Source: Chelativorans salis
GTDB lineage: Bacteria; Pseudomonadota; Alphaproteobacteria; Rhizobiales; Rhizobiaceae
Direction: 5' to 3'
Assembly (NCBI RefSeq): GCF_025336525.1
Contig: NZ_JAOCZP010000010.1
Location: 1-64,000, forward strand
Length of the DNA stretch: 64,000 nucleotides
The notes under the pieces are model-generated. The model was not told where the DNA came from and made no database searches. It worked only from the letters and a program-made list of their open reading frames with translations. Shown here piece by piece: positions 52,500 through 60,344 of the stretch. The translations under genes were made by a program, and so were the position numbers. Position 1 is the first letter of the stretch, and the number at the start of each line of letters is the position of its first letter.

Positions 52500-53267
52500 T
52501 CAAAGGACGGAGATCATACCGCCGTCGACATAGATGATCTGGCCGTTGACATAATCGGACGCGGTGGAGGCGAGAAAGACAGCGGTGCCGACCAGTTCTT
52601 CCGGCTTGCCCCAGCGCCGCGCCGGCGTCCGGCCCCTCACCCAGTCGTCAAATTGGGCGTTGGCCATCAGGGCCTCGTTCATGTCTGTCAGCATATAGCC
52701 CGGGCCGACGGCGTTGACCTGGATGCCGTGCTCAGCCCATTCAGCGGTCATTGACCGCGTCAGCATCTTGATACCGCCTTTGGAGACGGTATAGGGGGCG
52801 ACGGTGGCGCGCGCCAGTTCACTGGTCAACGAGCCCATGTTGATGATCTTGCCACTACCGCGCGCAATCATCCGCTTTGCTGCCTCGCGGCCGACGACGA
52901 AGGCGCTGGTGAGGTTCGTATCGATCACTCTCTGCCATTCCTCGGTGGTCAGTTCCACCATCGGCTTGCGGAGCTGGATGCCGGCATTGTTGACGAGAAT
53001 GTCTAGGGCGACGCCTTCCCGGTCGAAGGCTTCGAAGGCGGCAATGACCGAAGCCTCATCCGTCACGTCGAAGCATGCTTCGCTTACGCTGAGCCCCTCG
53101 TCACGCATCTTCTCAGAAGCCGCCTGGAGACGTTCCTGGTCGACGCCGTTCAGAACGATCGATGCGCCGGCCTGCGCGAGCCCAATTGCAATCGCATGGC
53201 CAAGCCCGCGCGAGGAGCCCGTCACAAGGGCGGTCTTATTCTTGAGGCTGAACAGGCTATTCGACAT
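52500..53267 (-). CDS. Gluconate 5-dehydrogenase-like SDR
   Basis: This is a 255-residue SDR of the IdnO type. The cofactor loop is VTGSSRGLGHAIAIGLA, NNAG is in LDILVNNAGIQLRKPM, Ser is in INMGSLTSELARATVA, and Tyr and Lys are in PYTVSKGGIKML. AVGPGYMLTDMNEALM is typical of gluconate 5-dehydrogenases, which interconvert 5-ketogluconate and gluconate. It lies between an enolase-superfamily gene (17 bases) and the remnant zinc dehydrogenase, a common sugar-acid order. The pathway may now lack its idonate step. Confidence 0.9.
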   Translation of the reverse strand: MSNSLFSLKNKTALVTGSSRGLGHAIAIGLAQAGASIVLNGVDQERLQAASEKMRDEGLSVSEACFDVTDEASVIAAFEAFDREGVALDILVNNAGIQLRKPMVELTTEEWQRVIDTNLTSAFVVGREAAKRMIARGSGKIINMGSLTSELARATVAPYTVSKGGIKMLTRSMTAEWAEHGIQVNAVGPGYMLTDMNEALMANAQFDDWVRGRTPARRWGKPEELVGTAVFLASTASDYVNGQIIYVDGGMISVL

Positions 53268-53284
53268 TCTGGGTTTCCGCTGGA

Positions 53285-54484
53285 TTATAAGGACGAGGCG
53301 CGCACCGTGAGGTCGCTTCTATCGAAGACTGACGAGAGGAGTTCGAGACCGAGGCCCGGCCCCTCCATCGGATAGACATAGCCGTTCTCGATCTTCGGCA
53401 CCGCGGTCACGAGTTCATTGTACCAGCCCCGATAGAAGGCACGGACCGATTCCTGGATGAGCGTGTTGGGCTGGCTGAAGGAGGCGTGGACAGCCGCGGC
53501 GAAGCCAACGGGCCCGATGCAATCGTGCGGCGCAAACGGCCGGTGATAGGTCTCGGCGAGTGCGGCAATCTTGCGCCCCTCAGTCAGACCGCCGGTCCAG
53601 CAAAGATCGACCATCACGACATGGGTGGCGTCGCGGTCGAGGATGTCCTTGTAGGGCCAGCGCGAGCCGAGCGTTTCGCTGGCGCACACCCACACGTCCG
53701 TTGAGTCCGCATACTCGGCGAGCGCCTGAGCCGAGTTCATCCGGATCGGATCCTCGAACCAGGTCGGCGAATAAGGCTCGAGCGCCTTGGCGATCTTCTT
53801 GGCTGTCGGCAGGTTCCAAAGTGAGTGGAACTCAACCATGATCTCAATGCGATCACCGACCGTATTGCGGATCTGCTCGAATGGCTCGATCGCCTTCTTC
53901 ATCTGTTCGGTAGTGATATACTGGCCGCGGGTTTCCTGCGCCGCCGGATCGAACGGCCATATCTTCATGGCGGTGATGCCGGATTCCAGCAGATTCTCGG
54001 CAAGCGCGGCGGGCCGGTTCATGAAGCCGTCAAGGTCCTCATAGGGACCTTCGCTATCGCCGACATTCCAGTTGGAAACCGGCTTTATGTTGTTTGTGCG
54101 GACATACCGATAGCCCGCGCAGGTATTGTAGACGCGGATCCTGTCCCAGCACTGCCCGCCCAGCATCTGATGCACCGGCTGCCCACAGACCTTGCCGAAG
54201 AGGTCCCAAAGCGCGATATCGACCGCCGAAGCGGCACGGTATTCCGCTCCGGTCGACGATTGAGCCATCGGCAGCGAGACCATTTCCTTGTTGAGGGCTT
54301 CTATGTGCAGGGGATTCCTGCCCAGAAGGCGCGCCGCCAGCGTGTCGTGGATGTGGGCCTCCACCGCGCCTGCGCCGTAGAAGGTTTCGCCAAGTCCGGT
54401 CACGCCCGCATCGGTTTCGACATGAACCCACAGGACGTTGGCGAATTCGTCCAGCCGGAAGGTCTTGATCGACGTGATTTTCAT
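53285..54484 (-). CDS. Mandelate racemase/enolase-superfamily sugar-acid dehydratase
   Basis: This is a 399-residue enolase-superfamily enzyme. The N-terminal capping domain is MKITSIKTFRLDEFANVLWV. The barrel has the base motif GITAMKIWPFD (Lys-x-Trp instead of Lys-x-Lys), metal ligands in IMVEFHSLWN, PTWFEDPI and VCASETLG, and an acid/base His in FAPHDCIGPVGF. This residue set fits acid-sugar dehydratases (galactonate- or lyxonate-like) rather than racemases. The exact sugar cannot be told. GTTTTC upstream gives only a weak ribosome site. It is the first gene of the leftward operon and is divergent from a GntR gene. Confidence 0.88.
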   Translation of the reverse strand: MKITSIKTFRLDEFANVLWVHVETDAGVTGLGETFYGAGAVEAHIHDTLAARLLGRNPLHIEALNKEMVSLPMAQSSTGAEYRAASAVDIALWDLFGKVCGQPVHQMLGGQCWDRIRVYNTCAGYRYVRTNNIKPVSNWNVGDSEGPYEDLDGFMNRPAALAENLLESGITAMKIWPFDPAAQETRGQYITTEQMKKAIEPFEQIRNTVGDRIEIMVEFHSLWNLPTAKKIAKALEPYSPTWFEDPIRMNSAQALAEYADSTDVWVCASETLGSRWPYKDILDRDATHVVMVDLCWTGGLTEGRKIAALAETYHRPFAPHDCIGPVGFAAAVHASFSQPNTLIQESVRAFYRGWYNELVTAVPKIENGYVYPMEGPGLGLELLSSVFDRSDLTVRASSL

Positions 54485-54627
54485 CGTGGTGCCTTGAGAG
54501 TTTTCCTAGCTGAAAAACTCCTCCGTTGCGAGATCACGTCGCCTCCACGACGCGATTGACATTTTGTAAAATATCACGAAATCTCACTAGCGGAATCTCG
54601 TCGCCCAAGCAATCACAATTTGAGTGT

Positions 54628-55455
54628 ATGCCTGATACCGGAAACAGAAAAAGCATGAGCAAGCAAGCTGCGAGGAATCGCACGAAGCCCAAGGAGGCGA
54701 AAAGGTCGGCTATCGATATCACACCACCAACTCGCCGGAACGCGGTCAACTTGCTGGAGCTCGCCTATGAACGGCTGGAGCACCTGATCGTCACCTGTGA
54801 GCTAAGGCCCGGAGCGTTTCTGACGATACAAGACCTGCAGGATATCTTGGGCTTCAGCCGCACACCTGTCCACCAGGCTGTCGCGCGGCTGGCGATCGAC
54901 ACACTGATGATCGTCAGACCCCGGCATGGCTTGCAGGTCGCGCCGATGGATCTTGCGCGAGAGCGGCTGCTGCTCAAGCTCCGCCGCGACCTTGAACGTT
55001 TCGTCATTCGCCTCGCAGCTGAGCGGTCAAGCTCCTCGCACCGTAACCAGATGCTGCACCTAGCCCGTTATCTGCGAGAACGGCGCGATGCGATCACAAT
55101 CGGCGAGTTCAATGCTTTCGACTGGCGGATCGATCAGTTGATCTTGGCCGCCGCGGGCGAACCGTTCCTGGAGCACACGTTGAGGCCATTGCACACCATC
55201 TTCAGGCGGATCGGCTGGATCTATCACAATCGCACCAGCGGTCACTCCAATATCAGCGAAACCATCGACGCGCATCTGTCGGTGCTGGACGCGGTGGTCA
55301 ATCGGGACGCCGAGCGGGCTGTTCTGTCCTCTGATTCCTTAATCGATTTCGTCGACAGCATGTTCGATGTCGTCGAGCGCGATGTCGATCCCGAATTCTT
55401 GGACTGTACCCTCGAGCCAATTCTGCCGACTGTTTCTAGTGAACGTCAGGCGTAA
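54628..55455 (+). CDS. GntR-family regulator
   Basis: This is a roughly 275-residue regulator with a basic N-terminal tail (about residues 1-40) and a winged helix (LLELAYERLEHLIVTCELRP, LTIQDLQDILGFSRTPVHQA, LMIVRPRHGLQVAPMDLAR). A helical FCD-like sensor follows (LRRDLERFVIRLAAERSS, FDWRIDQLILAAAGEPF). The start is uncertain: 54628 (MPDTGN) is taken, 54655 (MSKQAAR) is possible. The 144-base divergent gap holds an AT-rich palindrome ATTTTGTAAAAT near 54561-54572, a plausible operator or promoter. It probably controls the sugar-acid dehydratase operon. Confidence 0.88.
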   Translation: MPDTGNRKSMSKQAARNRTKPKEAKRSAIDITPPTRRNAVNLLELAYERLEHLIVTCELRPGAFLTIQDLQDILGFSRTPVHQAVARLAIDTLMIVRPRHGLQVAPMDLARERLLLKLRRDLERFVIRLAAERSSSSHRNQMLHLARYLRERRDAITIGEFNAFDWRIDQLILAAAGEPFLEHTLRPLHTIFRRIGWIYHNRTSGHSNISETIDAHLSVLDAVVNRDAERAVLSSDSLIDFVDSMFDVVERDVDPEFLDCTLEPILPTVSSERQA

Positions 55456-55604
55456 AAGCTATTCTATGCAGGATCCTTTAATATTTTCCATGGCTCGCCC
55501 TCCGTGCGTGAGGATCGGTCGGCCCATCCGAGTAACCCTCGTTCTTTCAATCGCACGAAAGGGCGGACCACCGATCTCCTCCCCGGAACATGACGTCTAG
55601 CGCC

Positions 55605-55637
55605 ACACACAGGCGGGTTTTTTCCCCGCCTGTGTGT
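55605..55637. terminator. Bidirectional terminator
   Basis: ACACACAGGCGGG at 55605-55617 pairs with its exact complement at 55625-55637; the loop is TTTTTTC. It lies between the converging gntR gene and the sugar-binding-protein gene, 10 bases past the stop of the latter, and can serve both directions. Confidence 0.8.
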
Positions 55638-55647
55638 ATTGCTCACG

Positions 55648-56658
55648 TCACTGGGATTGGGCTAGGCAGGTGTCGGCGTTCTCCTGCGTGCAGACGTCGA
55701 GACCAGTGTAGATCGGGTCCTCGACCGACTTGTCCTCAGCCAGATCCTTCAGGATCTGCATGGACTTGTACCCCATGTCGTAGGGGCGCTGGCCGACCTG
55801 GCCGTGGCTCAGCCCATCCTTGAGCTGCTGCATCTGCATGGGCAGCGTGTCCGCGACCACCACCACCAGCTCACCAGAATCGAGCTTCTCCTTGTAGGGC
55901 TGTATGGCCTGGCGGTAGGCATTGTCCGACCATTGCGTGAAGGCGCCGGTGGAGATGAAGGCGTCGAGGTCCTGGTACCGGTTCAGGATGTCCGACATCT
56001 GCTGGATCGCCTTGGCGCTGTCGTCGTCGGTGAAGAGCGGACAGCCGTCCACTTCCGTCCAGCCGTTGGCGCCGGCTAGCCGCTCGCCCGGGGGCTGCGC
56101 GCTCTCCTCGCCGGACAATGTATCGCGGATGCCCTGCAGGCGCTCGTTGTGATTGGCTGCCGCGGCCCCACCCGACTGCAGGCAGATGGAGCCGCCCTCC
56201 GGCTTCATCTCCTGGGCGAGTTTGGCGAGGTTCACGCCGATGTCGTAGTTGCGCGTGCCGACATAGGTGGCGCGGACTTCCTTGTCCTGTTCAAGCAGGT
56301 CGGCATCCCAGGTCATGGTCGGTATGCCGGCGTCGTTGGCCGCCTTGAGGGCGCGCGCCGCTGCCGGTGCGTTTGATGGCGACACGGCGATGCCGTCGAC
56401 GCCCTGCGTGATCAGATCCTGGATGATCTGGATCTGCTCCTGCTCGGTATGCTCGCTCGGACCGATATAGTAGCACTCAACGCCCTCCATCTCGGCCTCG
56501 GCGGCCTTGCAGCCGTCGCGCGCGAGGTCGAAGAAAGGATTGTTCATGGCTTTCGGCACGAGCGCGAAGCGGTAGTTGTCCTGAGCAAGTGCCGTTACGC
56601 CCGTTGCCATGAGAATGGCGGCACCTGTCAGGAGAGCACATCTCAGTTGTTTCATCAT
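55648..56658 (-). CDS. Sugar ABC transporter, binding protein (RbsB type)
   Basis: This is a 336-residue periplasmic sugar-binding protein (peripla_BP_4). The signal peptide is MMKQLRCALLTGAAILMATG, cleaved near residue 25 before QDNYRFALVPKAMNNPFFD. Next come GVDGIAVSPSNAPAAARALK and GIPTMTWDADLLE, the usual ribose/fructose-type pattern, and QRPYDMGYKSMQILKDLAE near the end. Two cysteines close the protein (DVCTQENADTCLAQS), possibly a disulfide. It is the last gene of a three-gene ABC operon and is followed by a strong terminator. The sugar is unknown; the neighbours suggest a sugar or sugar acid. Confidence 0.9.
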   Translation of the reverse strand: MMKQLRCALLTGAAILMATGVTALAQDNYRFALVPKAMNNPFFDLARDGCKAAEAEMEGVECYYIGPSEHTEQEQIQIIQDLITQGVDGIAVSPSNAPAAARALKAANDAGIPTMTWDADLLEQDKEVRATYVGTRNYDIGVNLAKLAQEMKPEGGSICLQSGGAAAANHNERLQGIRDTLSGEESAQPPGERLAGANGWTEVDGCPLFTDDDSAKAIQQMSDILNRYQDLDAFISTGAFTQWSDNAYRQAIQPYKEKLDSGELVVVVADTLPMQMQQLKDGLSHGQVGQRPYDMGYKSMQILKDLAEDKSVEDPIYTGLDVCTQENADTCLAQSQ

Positions 56659-56694
56659 CGTTATTCCTCCCTTGGTTGCAGTTTGATCCCTCTC

Positions 56695-57708
56695 CTATTC
56701 GCTCCGTCTTCCGCGGATTCTCTCGAGCAGCACGGCTAGAATGATGAAGCCGCCGAGGAAGGTGCCCTGCCAGTAGGGATCGACGCCGGCGAGCAACAGG
56801 CTGTTGCGGATCACCTCCACGAGCGCGGCACCGATCGGCGCGCCGATCGCATAGCCCGAGCCGCCCATCAGATTGGCGCCGCCGATCACCGTCGCGGCGA
56901 TCACCTGCAGTTCGTAGGTCTGGCCGAGCGCGTTGGTGACCGAGCCGAGCCAGCCAACCATCAGGAAGGAGGCAATGCCGGCCATCAGACTGGAGACCAC
57001 GTAGACGGACACGATCACGCGTTCCACCGGCACACCGCTGAGTTTTGCCGCCTCGTAATTGCCGCCGATGGCGAACACGTAGCGCCCCCAGGTGGAGTAG
57101 CGGTAGAGCCACATGAAGATGAGCGTGAGCACGATCAGCGCCCAGACCGGATTGGCAAGGCCGAATGTCCGCCCACCGCCTATGGCGAGGAAGAGGGGCT
57201 GGTCCGGTCCGAACTCATAGAACATGCGGTTGTTGGAGACGACGAGTGCAAGCGATCGTGCGATCGCCAGCATCCCCAGCGTGACCACGAAGGGCGACAT
57301 GCGGAAATAGGCGATGATGAAGCCGTTCACGGCACCCGCGGCCATCGCCGAAAGAAGGCATGCCCCAAGGCCGAACCAAAGCGGATAGCCAGCCGCCAGC
57401 GTGATGCCGGCCATGATGCCGGAAAGGCCCATCACTGACCCCACCGAAAGGTCGATGCCGCCCGTGACGATCACGGTCGTCATGCCGAGTGCCACGATCG
57501 CCATGAACGCGAAGTTGCGCGTGGTCGTGAAGAGGTTGCGCTCGCTCAGGAACGTATCGCTGATCGTGCCCATGAAGATGCAGATGATGATCAGCGCCAC
57601 CAGCACCCAGAAAGGCTGCGTATTGACGATGCGCTGAAGGCCACCTTCGGACTGCTGGCCCGTCACATCTGAGACGTCGGCAGTCCGGCGCTCTGCGCTT
57701 TCGGTCAT
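56695..57708 (-). CDS. Sugar ABC transporter, permease (RbsC type)
   Basis: This is a 337-residue permease with about 8-10 membrane segments. Family marks are GMTTVIVTGGIDLSVGSVMG, GLSGIMAGITLAAGYPLW, GAVNGFIIAYFRMSPFVVTL, AIGGNYEAAKLSGVPVERVI and GGANLMGGSGYAIGAPIGA. It belongs to the BPD_transp_2 class used by ribose and fructose importers, working as a homodimer. It lies 10 bases after the ATPase gene and 36 bases before the binding-protein gene. Confidence 0.92.
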   Translation of the reverse strand: MTESAERRTADVSDVTGQQSEGGLQRIVNTQPFWVLVALIIICIFMGTISDTFLSERNLFTTTRNFAFMAIVALGMTTVIVTGGIDLSVGSVMGLSGIMAGITLAAGYPLWFGLGACLLSAMAAGAVNGFIIAYFRMSPFVVTLGMLAIARSLALVVSNNRMFYEFGPDQPLFLAIGGGRTFGLANPVWALIVLTLIFMWLYRYSTWGRYVFAIGGNYEAAKLSGVPVERVIVSVYVVSSLMAGIASFLMVGWLGSVTNALGQTYELQVIAATVIGGANLMGGSGYAIGAPIGAALVEVIRNSLLLAGVDPYWQGTFLGGFIILAVLLERIRGRRSE

Positions 57709-57718
57709 TCCTGTCCCC

Positions 57719-58459
57719 CTAGGCCTCGTGGAGCGCGCCGGTGATCAGCGCCGTCACCTCTTCCGGCGAGGAATCGGTGATCGGCTTGTCGGCGACTTTC
57801 CTGCCGCGTCTCAAGACCGCCACCCTTTCGCACACTGCGAAGACGTCGGGCATGCGGTGCGAGATGAGGACAACGGCGTGTCCCGTCTCCTTGAGCCGCC
57901 TGATCAGATCGAGCACCTCGGCCACCTGGCGCACGCTGATCGCCGCCGTGGGCTCGTCCATGAGCACCAGCTTGGGGTCGCTCAGCCTGGTGCGGGCGAT
58001 GGCGACCGCCTGGCGCTGCCCGCCCGACATGCGCCTGACCACGTCGCGCGGGCGCGTCTCCGACTTCAGCTCGGAAAATATCTCGGCGGTGCGGTCGTAC
58101 ATCGACTTGTGGTCGAGATAGCGGATCGGCCCGAACCAGCGCTTTACCTCGCGGCCGAGAAACACGTTCGCCGCCGCAGTGAGGTTATCGCAGAGCGCAA
58201 GGTCCTGGTAGACGATCTCGATGCCCCGGCGCCGCGCCTCGATGGGCTTGGAGAAATGCACCTCGGCGCCGTCGATCAGCATGGCTCCGCTGGTGGGCGG
58301 AAAGTTGCCGGCAATGATCTTGACGAGCGTCGACTTGCCGGCGCCATTATCGCCCATGAGGCCGATGACCTCGCCGCCACCGATCGTCAGATCGACCGCC
58401 TCCAGCGCCCGGATAGCGCCGAAGCTCTTGGAAATCCGTCGCAGTTCGAGAACCGCCAT
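57719..58459 (-). CDS. Sugar ABC transporter, single-domain ATPase
   Basis: This is a 246-residue ABC ATPase with one nucleotide-binding domain. Walker A is GDNGAGKSTLVKIIAG, the signature is RRMSGGQRQAVAIARTRL, Walker B is LVLMDEPTAAISVRQVAEV, and the switch His is in VVLISHRMPDV. Ribose-type systems usually have a fused two-domain ATPase (RbsA); here only one domain is present, as in FrcA-type fructose systems, so it must dimerise. It starts the operon; the start at 58459 follows GGGAGGACGTG. Upstream lies decayed DNA, and no regulator is next to it. Confidence 0.9.
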   Translation of the reverse strand: MAVLELRRISKSFGAIRALEAVDLTIGGGEVIGLMGDNGAGKSTLVKIIAGNFPPTSGAMLIDGAEVHFSKPIEARRRGIEIVYQDLALCDNLTAAANVFLGREVKRWFGPIRYLDHKSMYDRTAEIFSELKSETRPRDVVRRMSGGQRQAVAIARTRLSDPKLVLMDEPTAAISVRQVAEVLDLIRRLKETGHAVVLISHRMPDVFAVCERVAVLRRGRKVADKPITDSSPEEVTALITGALHEA

Positions 58460-58559
58460 GCGACACGTCCTCCCGTTTGCGGCTTATGCTGCCGCTTAAG
58501 GCAATTGTAGCCCAGGAGGGGAAGGGAAGCTAGCATACCGCGGCTACGTCAAAAGCGGA

Positions 58560-58702
58560 TCAATCCATGTCGTCTGCGTCCGGCATTCCGGCATGGTCGC
58601 GGCTGCCGACGGGAATCTCCCGCTTGCCGACGTAGTTGAGGAGCCGACCAGCCCCTCCTTCTCGATGCGCTCGACCAGCAATGCGGCGCGGTTGCAGACG
58701 GC
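58560..58702 (-). pseudogene. ftsK: FtsK-type DNA translocase, C-terminal (gamma) relic
   Basis: On the minus strand a piece reads NRAALLVERIEKEGLVG and, after a one-base shift, NYVGKREIPVGSRDHAGMPD to a stop at 58560-58562. The pattern YNRAAxLVERMEKEGxVGxxNxVGKREI is the winged-helix gamma domain that ends FtsK. The rest of the gene is absent; sequence to about 58890 shows nothing else recognisable. It is too short to act. Whether it derives from a second, accessory FtsK or a rearrangement cannot be told. Confidence 0.65.
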
Positions 58703-58892
58703 GTTAGGTCCGTAAACAATTTCGGCCTGTTGAACGCTATCTCTCTACCCGCTTCCGGCGCAAGACTCGGAGACTTTGAAAGGTCCTGATCGAGGTCAAT
58801 TTGCGACACACCATCAGCCAATTTGGCACCCCGGTGCCAGAGTGCGACAAGCCAGCAACCACTGGAGCAGGTTTGGCTGGAAACGTTTGATA

Positions 58893-59984
58893 CTACACGC
58901 CGCCTGCTTCCTCCCATTTGGCGTCAGGTATCATAACGAGCTTGCCGACGAACTGCTTCTCCATGAACATTTTTTGCGCGTGGTGAAAATCCGAAAGCTT
59001 GTAAATCTCCGCAAGGAGCGGCTTGATCTTGCCGGTTTCGATATATCCGATCAGACGCCGAAAATCTTTCCGCGTGCCCTGCGAGCATCCATGCAGCTGC
59101 AGGTGCTTCAGATACATGGTCCGGAGATCGAGCTGAACCACCGGACCAGCGATGGCGCCTGCTGTGGTATAGCGGCCCTCGGGGCGCAGAATCCGCAGTA
59201 GCGTGTTGAACAGCGGACCTGCAACGAGATCGGCGACAACATCGATGGGGTCTCCGCCGGTGGCTCTGGTAACCGCTTCCACGAGATCATCTTCATCTCG
59301 CGTTATCACGGCTTCCGCACCGATCTCGCCCAGCGCAGCCTCCTTGCCCTTCCCAGTAATGGCATAGGGGATCGCGCCTCGCGCACGGCAAAGCTGCACG
59401 ATTGCCGAACCGACCCCGCCTGAGGCGCCCGTTACCAGGACGCGTTCGCCAGCCCGGACACTTGCTCTTTCCAGCATGTGCTCGCCCGTCAGATAGGCGC
59501 AGCAAAAGGTTGCCAGTTCCGCATCGCTCATGCGGGTCTCGACAACATGAGCGTTCTCTGCAGGTATCGCGGCATACTCCGCGTAACCGCCGTCACGGCC
59601 GTGCCCAATATAGTCAATATCGGCGAGGCTGTCGTCGTCGCGATTATAGAGGCTGAAGTCGACCATCACCCGCTCGCCGATGCGCTCTTGCGGAACACCT
59701 TCGCCCACGGCAACAATGTGCCCGACCGTATCGGCCCCTTGGATGCGGGGAAACGTCAATGTTGGCCGCCCCCGTCGCCAGGAGGAAACCGCTTCAGGGT
59801 CCGTCTCGCTGCCATAAGCGCCCTGGCGCACCCAGACATCGGTATTGTTCATGCCGCAAGCCGTTACCTCGACCAGGACTTCATCGGCGGCGGGCCTGGG
59901 TATGGGAACGTTTTCGCGGTAGACGAGAGCATCAAGATCGCCGTGCCGGGTGAGCAGGACGGCTTTCATAGTGTCAGGGATCAT
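58893..59984 (-). CDS. Quinone-oxidoreductase-like MDR protein
   Basis: This is a 363-residue medium-chain reductase without the zinc ligands of alcohol dehydrogenases. The N-terminal GroES-like part is MIPDTMKAVLLTRHGDLDAL, CGMNNTDVWVRQGAYG and RIQGADTVGHIVAVGEG. The cofactor loop is VLVTGASGGVGSAIVQLCR. HAQKMFMEKQFVGKLVMIPD ends the fold. It probably reduces an enone or quinone with NADPH. The start at 59984 follows GGAGACCTC. It stands alone. Confidence 0.87.
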   Translation of the reverse strand: MIPDTMKAVLLTRHGDLDALVYRENVPIPRPAADEVLVEVTACGMNNTDVWVRQGAYGSETDPEAVSSWRRGRPTLTFPRIQGADTVGHIVAVGEGVPQERIGERVMVDFSLYNRDDDSLADIDYIGHGRDGGYAEYAAIPAENAHVVETRMSDAELATFCCAYLTGEHMLERASVRAGERVLVTGASGGVGSAIVQLCRARGAIPYAITGKGKEAALGEIGAEAVITRDEDDLVEAVTRATGGDPIDVVADLVAGPLFNTLLRILRPEGRYTTAGAIAGPVVQLDLRTMYLKHLQLHGCSQGTRKDFRRLIGYIETGKIKPLLAEIYKLSDFHHAQKMFMEKQFVGKLVMIPDAKWEEAGGV

Positions 59985-60344
59985 GAGGTCTCCAATGAAA
60001 GAACTCAGGACAGGAACGCTTGCTTTGCGTGACTTTTCCCTGGGTTCGGTTGCGTTTGACCGGCGGATGCACCGATCGGGTAAATCTTTTCCGTTCGCAG
60101 GACAGGCTGTTGCTGTTCTGCGGCTCTGAACCATTCTCCAATCCGTGACCCTGATGCCGTTTTGCTATCCGGCTTCGGTCACATAGTGGCGTTCGGCTCC
60201 CGGCTTCCCCCGCTTTGGGGCCGTTCTTGCGTCTGCTGAGCGCCTAACTCATGGCTACCTGGCCCAATGCCTTGCTGTTGCGCGATGGGCGCAAGACCCC
60301 AAGATTCAAAAAAACTCCTCCACTTAAGGGGATGTAGCGCGGCG
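59985..60344. other. Intergenic, no gene seen
   Basis: These 360 bases lie between two leftward genes. No frame has a ribosome site or family. The part next to 59984 should contain the promoter of the oxidoreductase gene. Confidence 0.5.
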
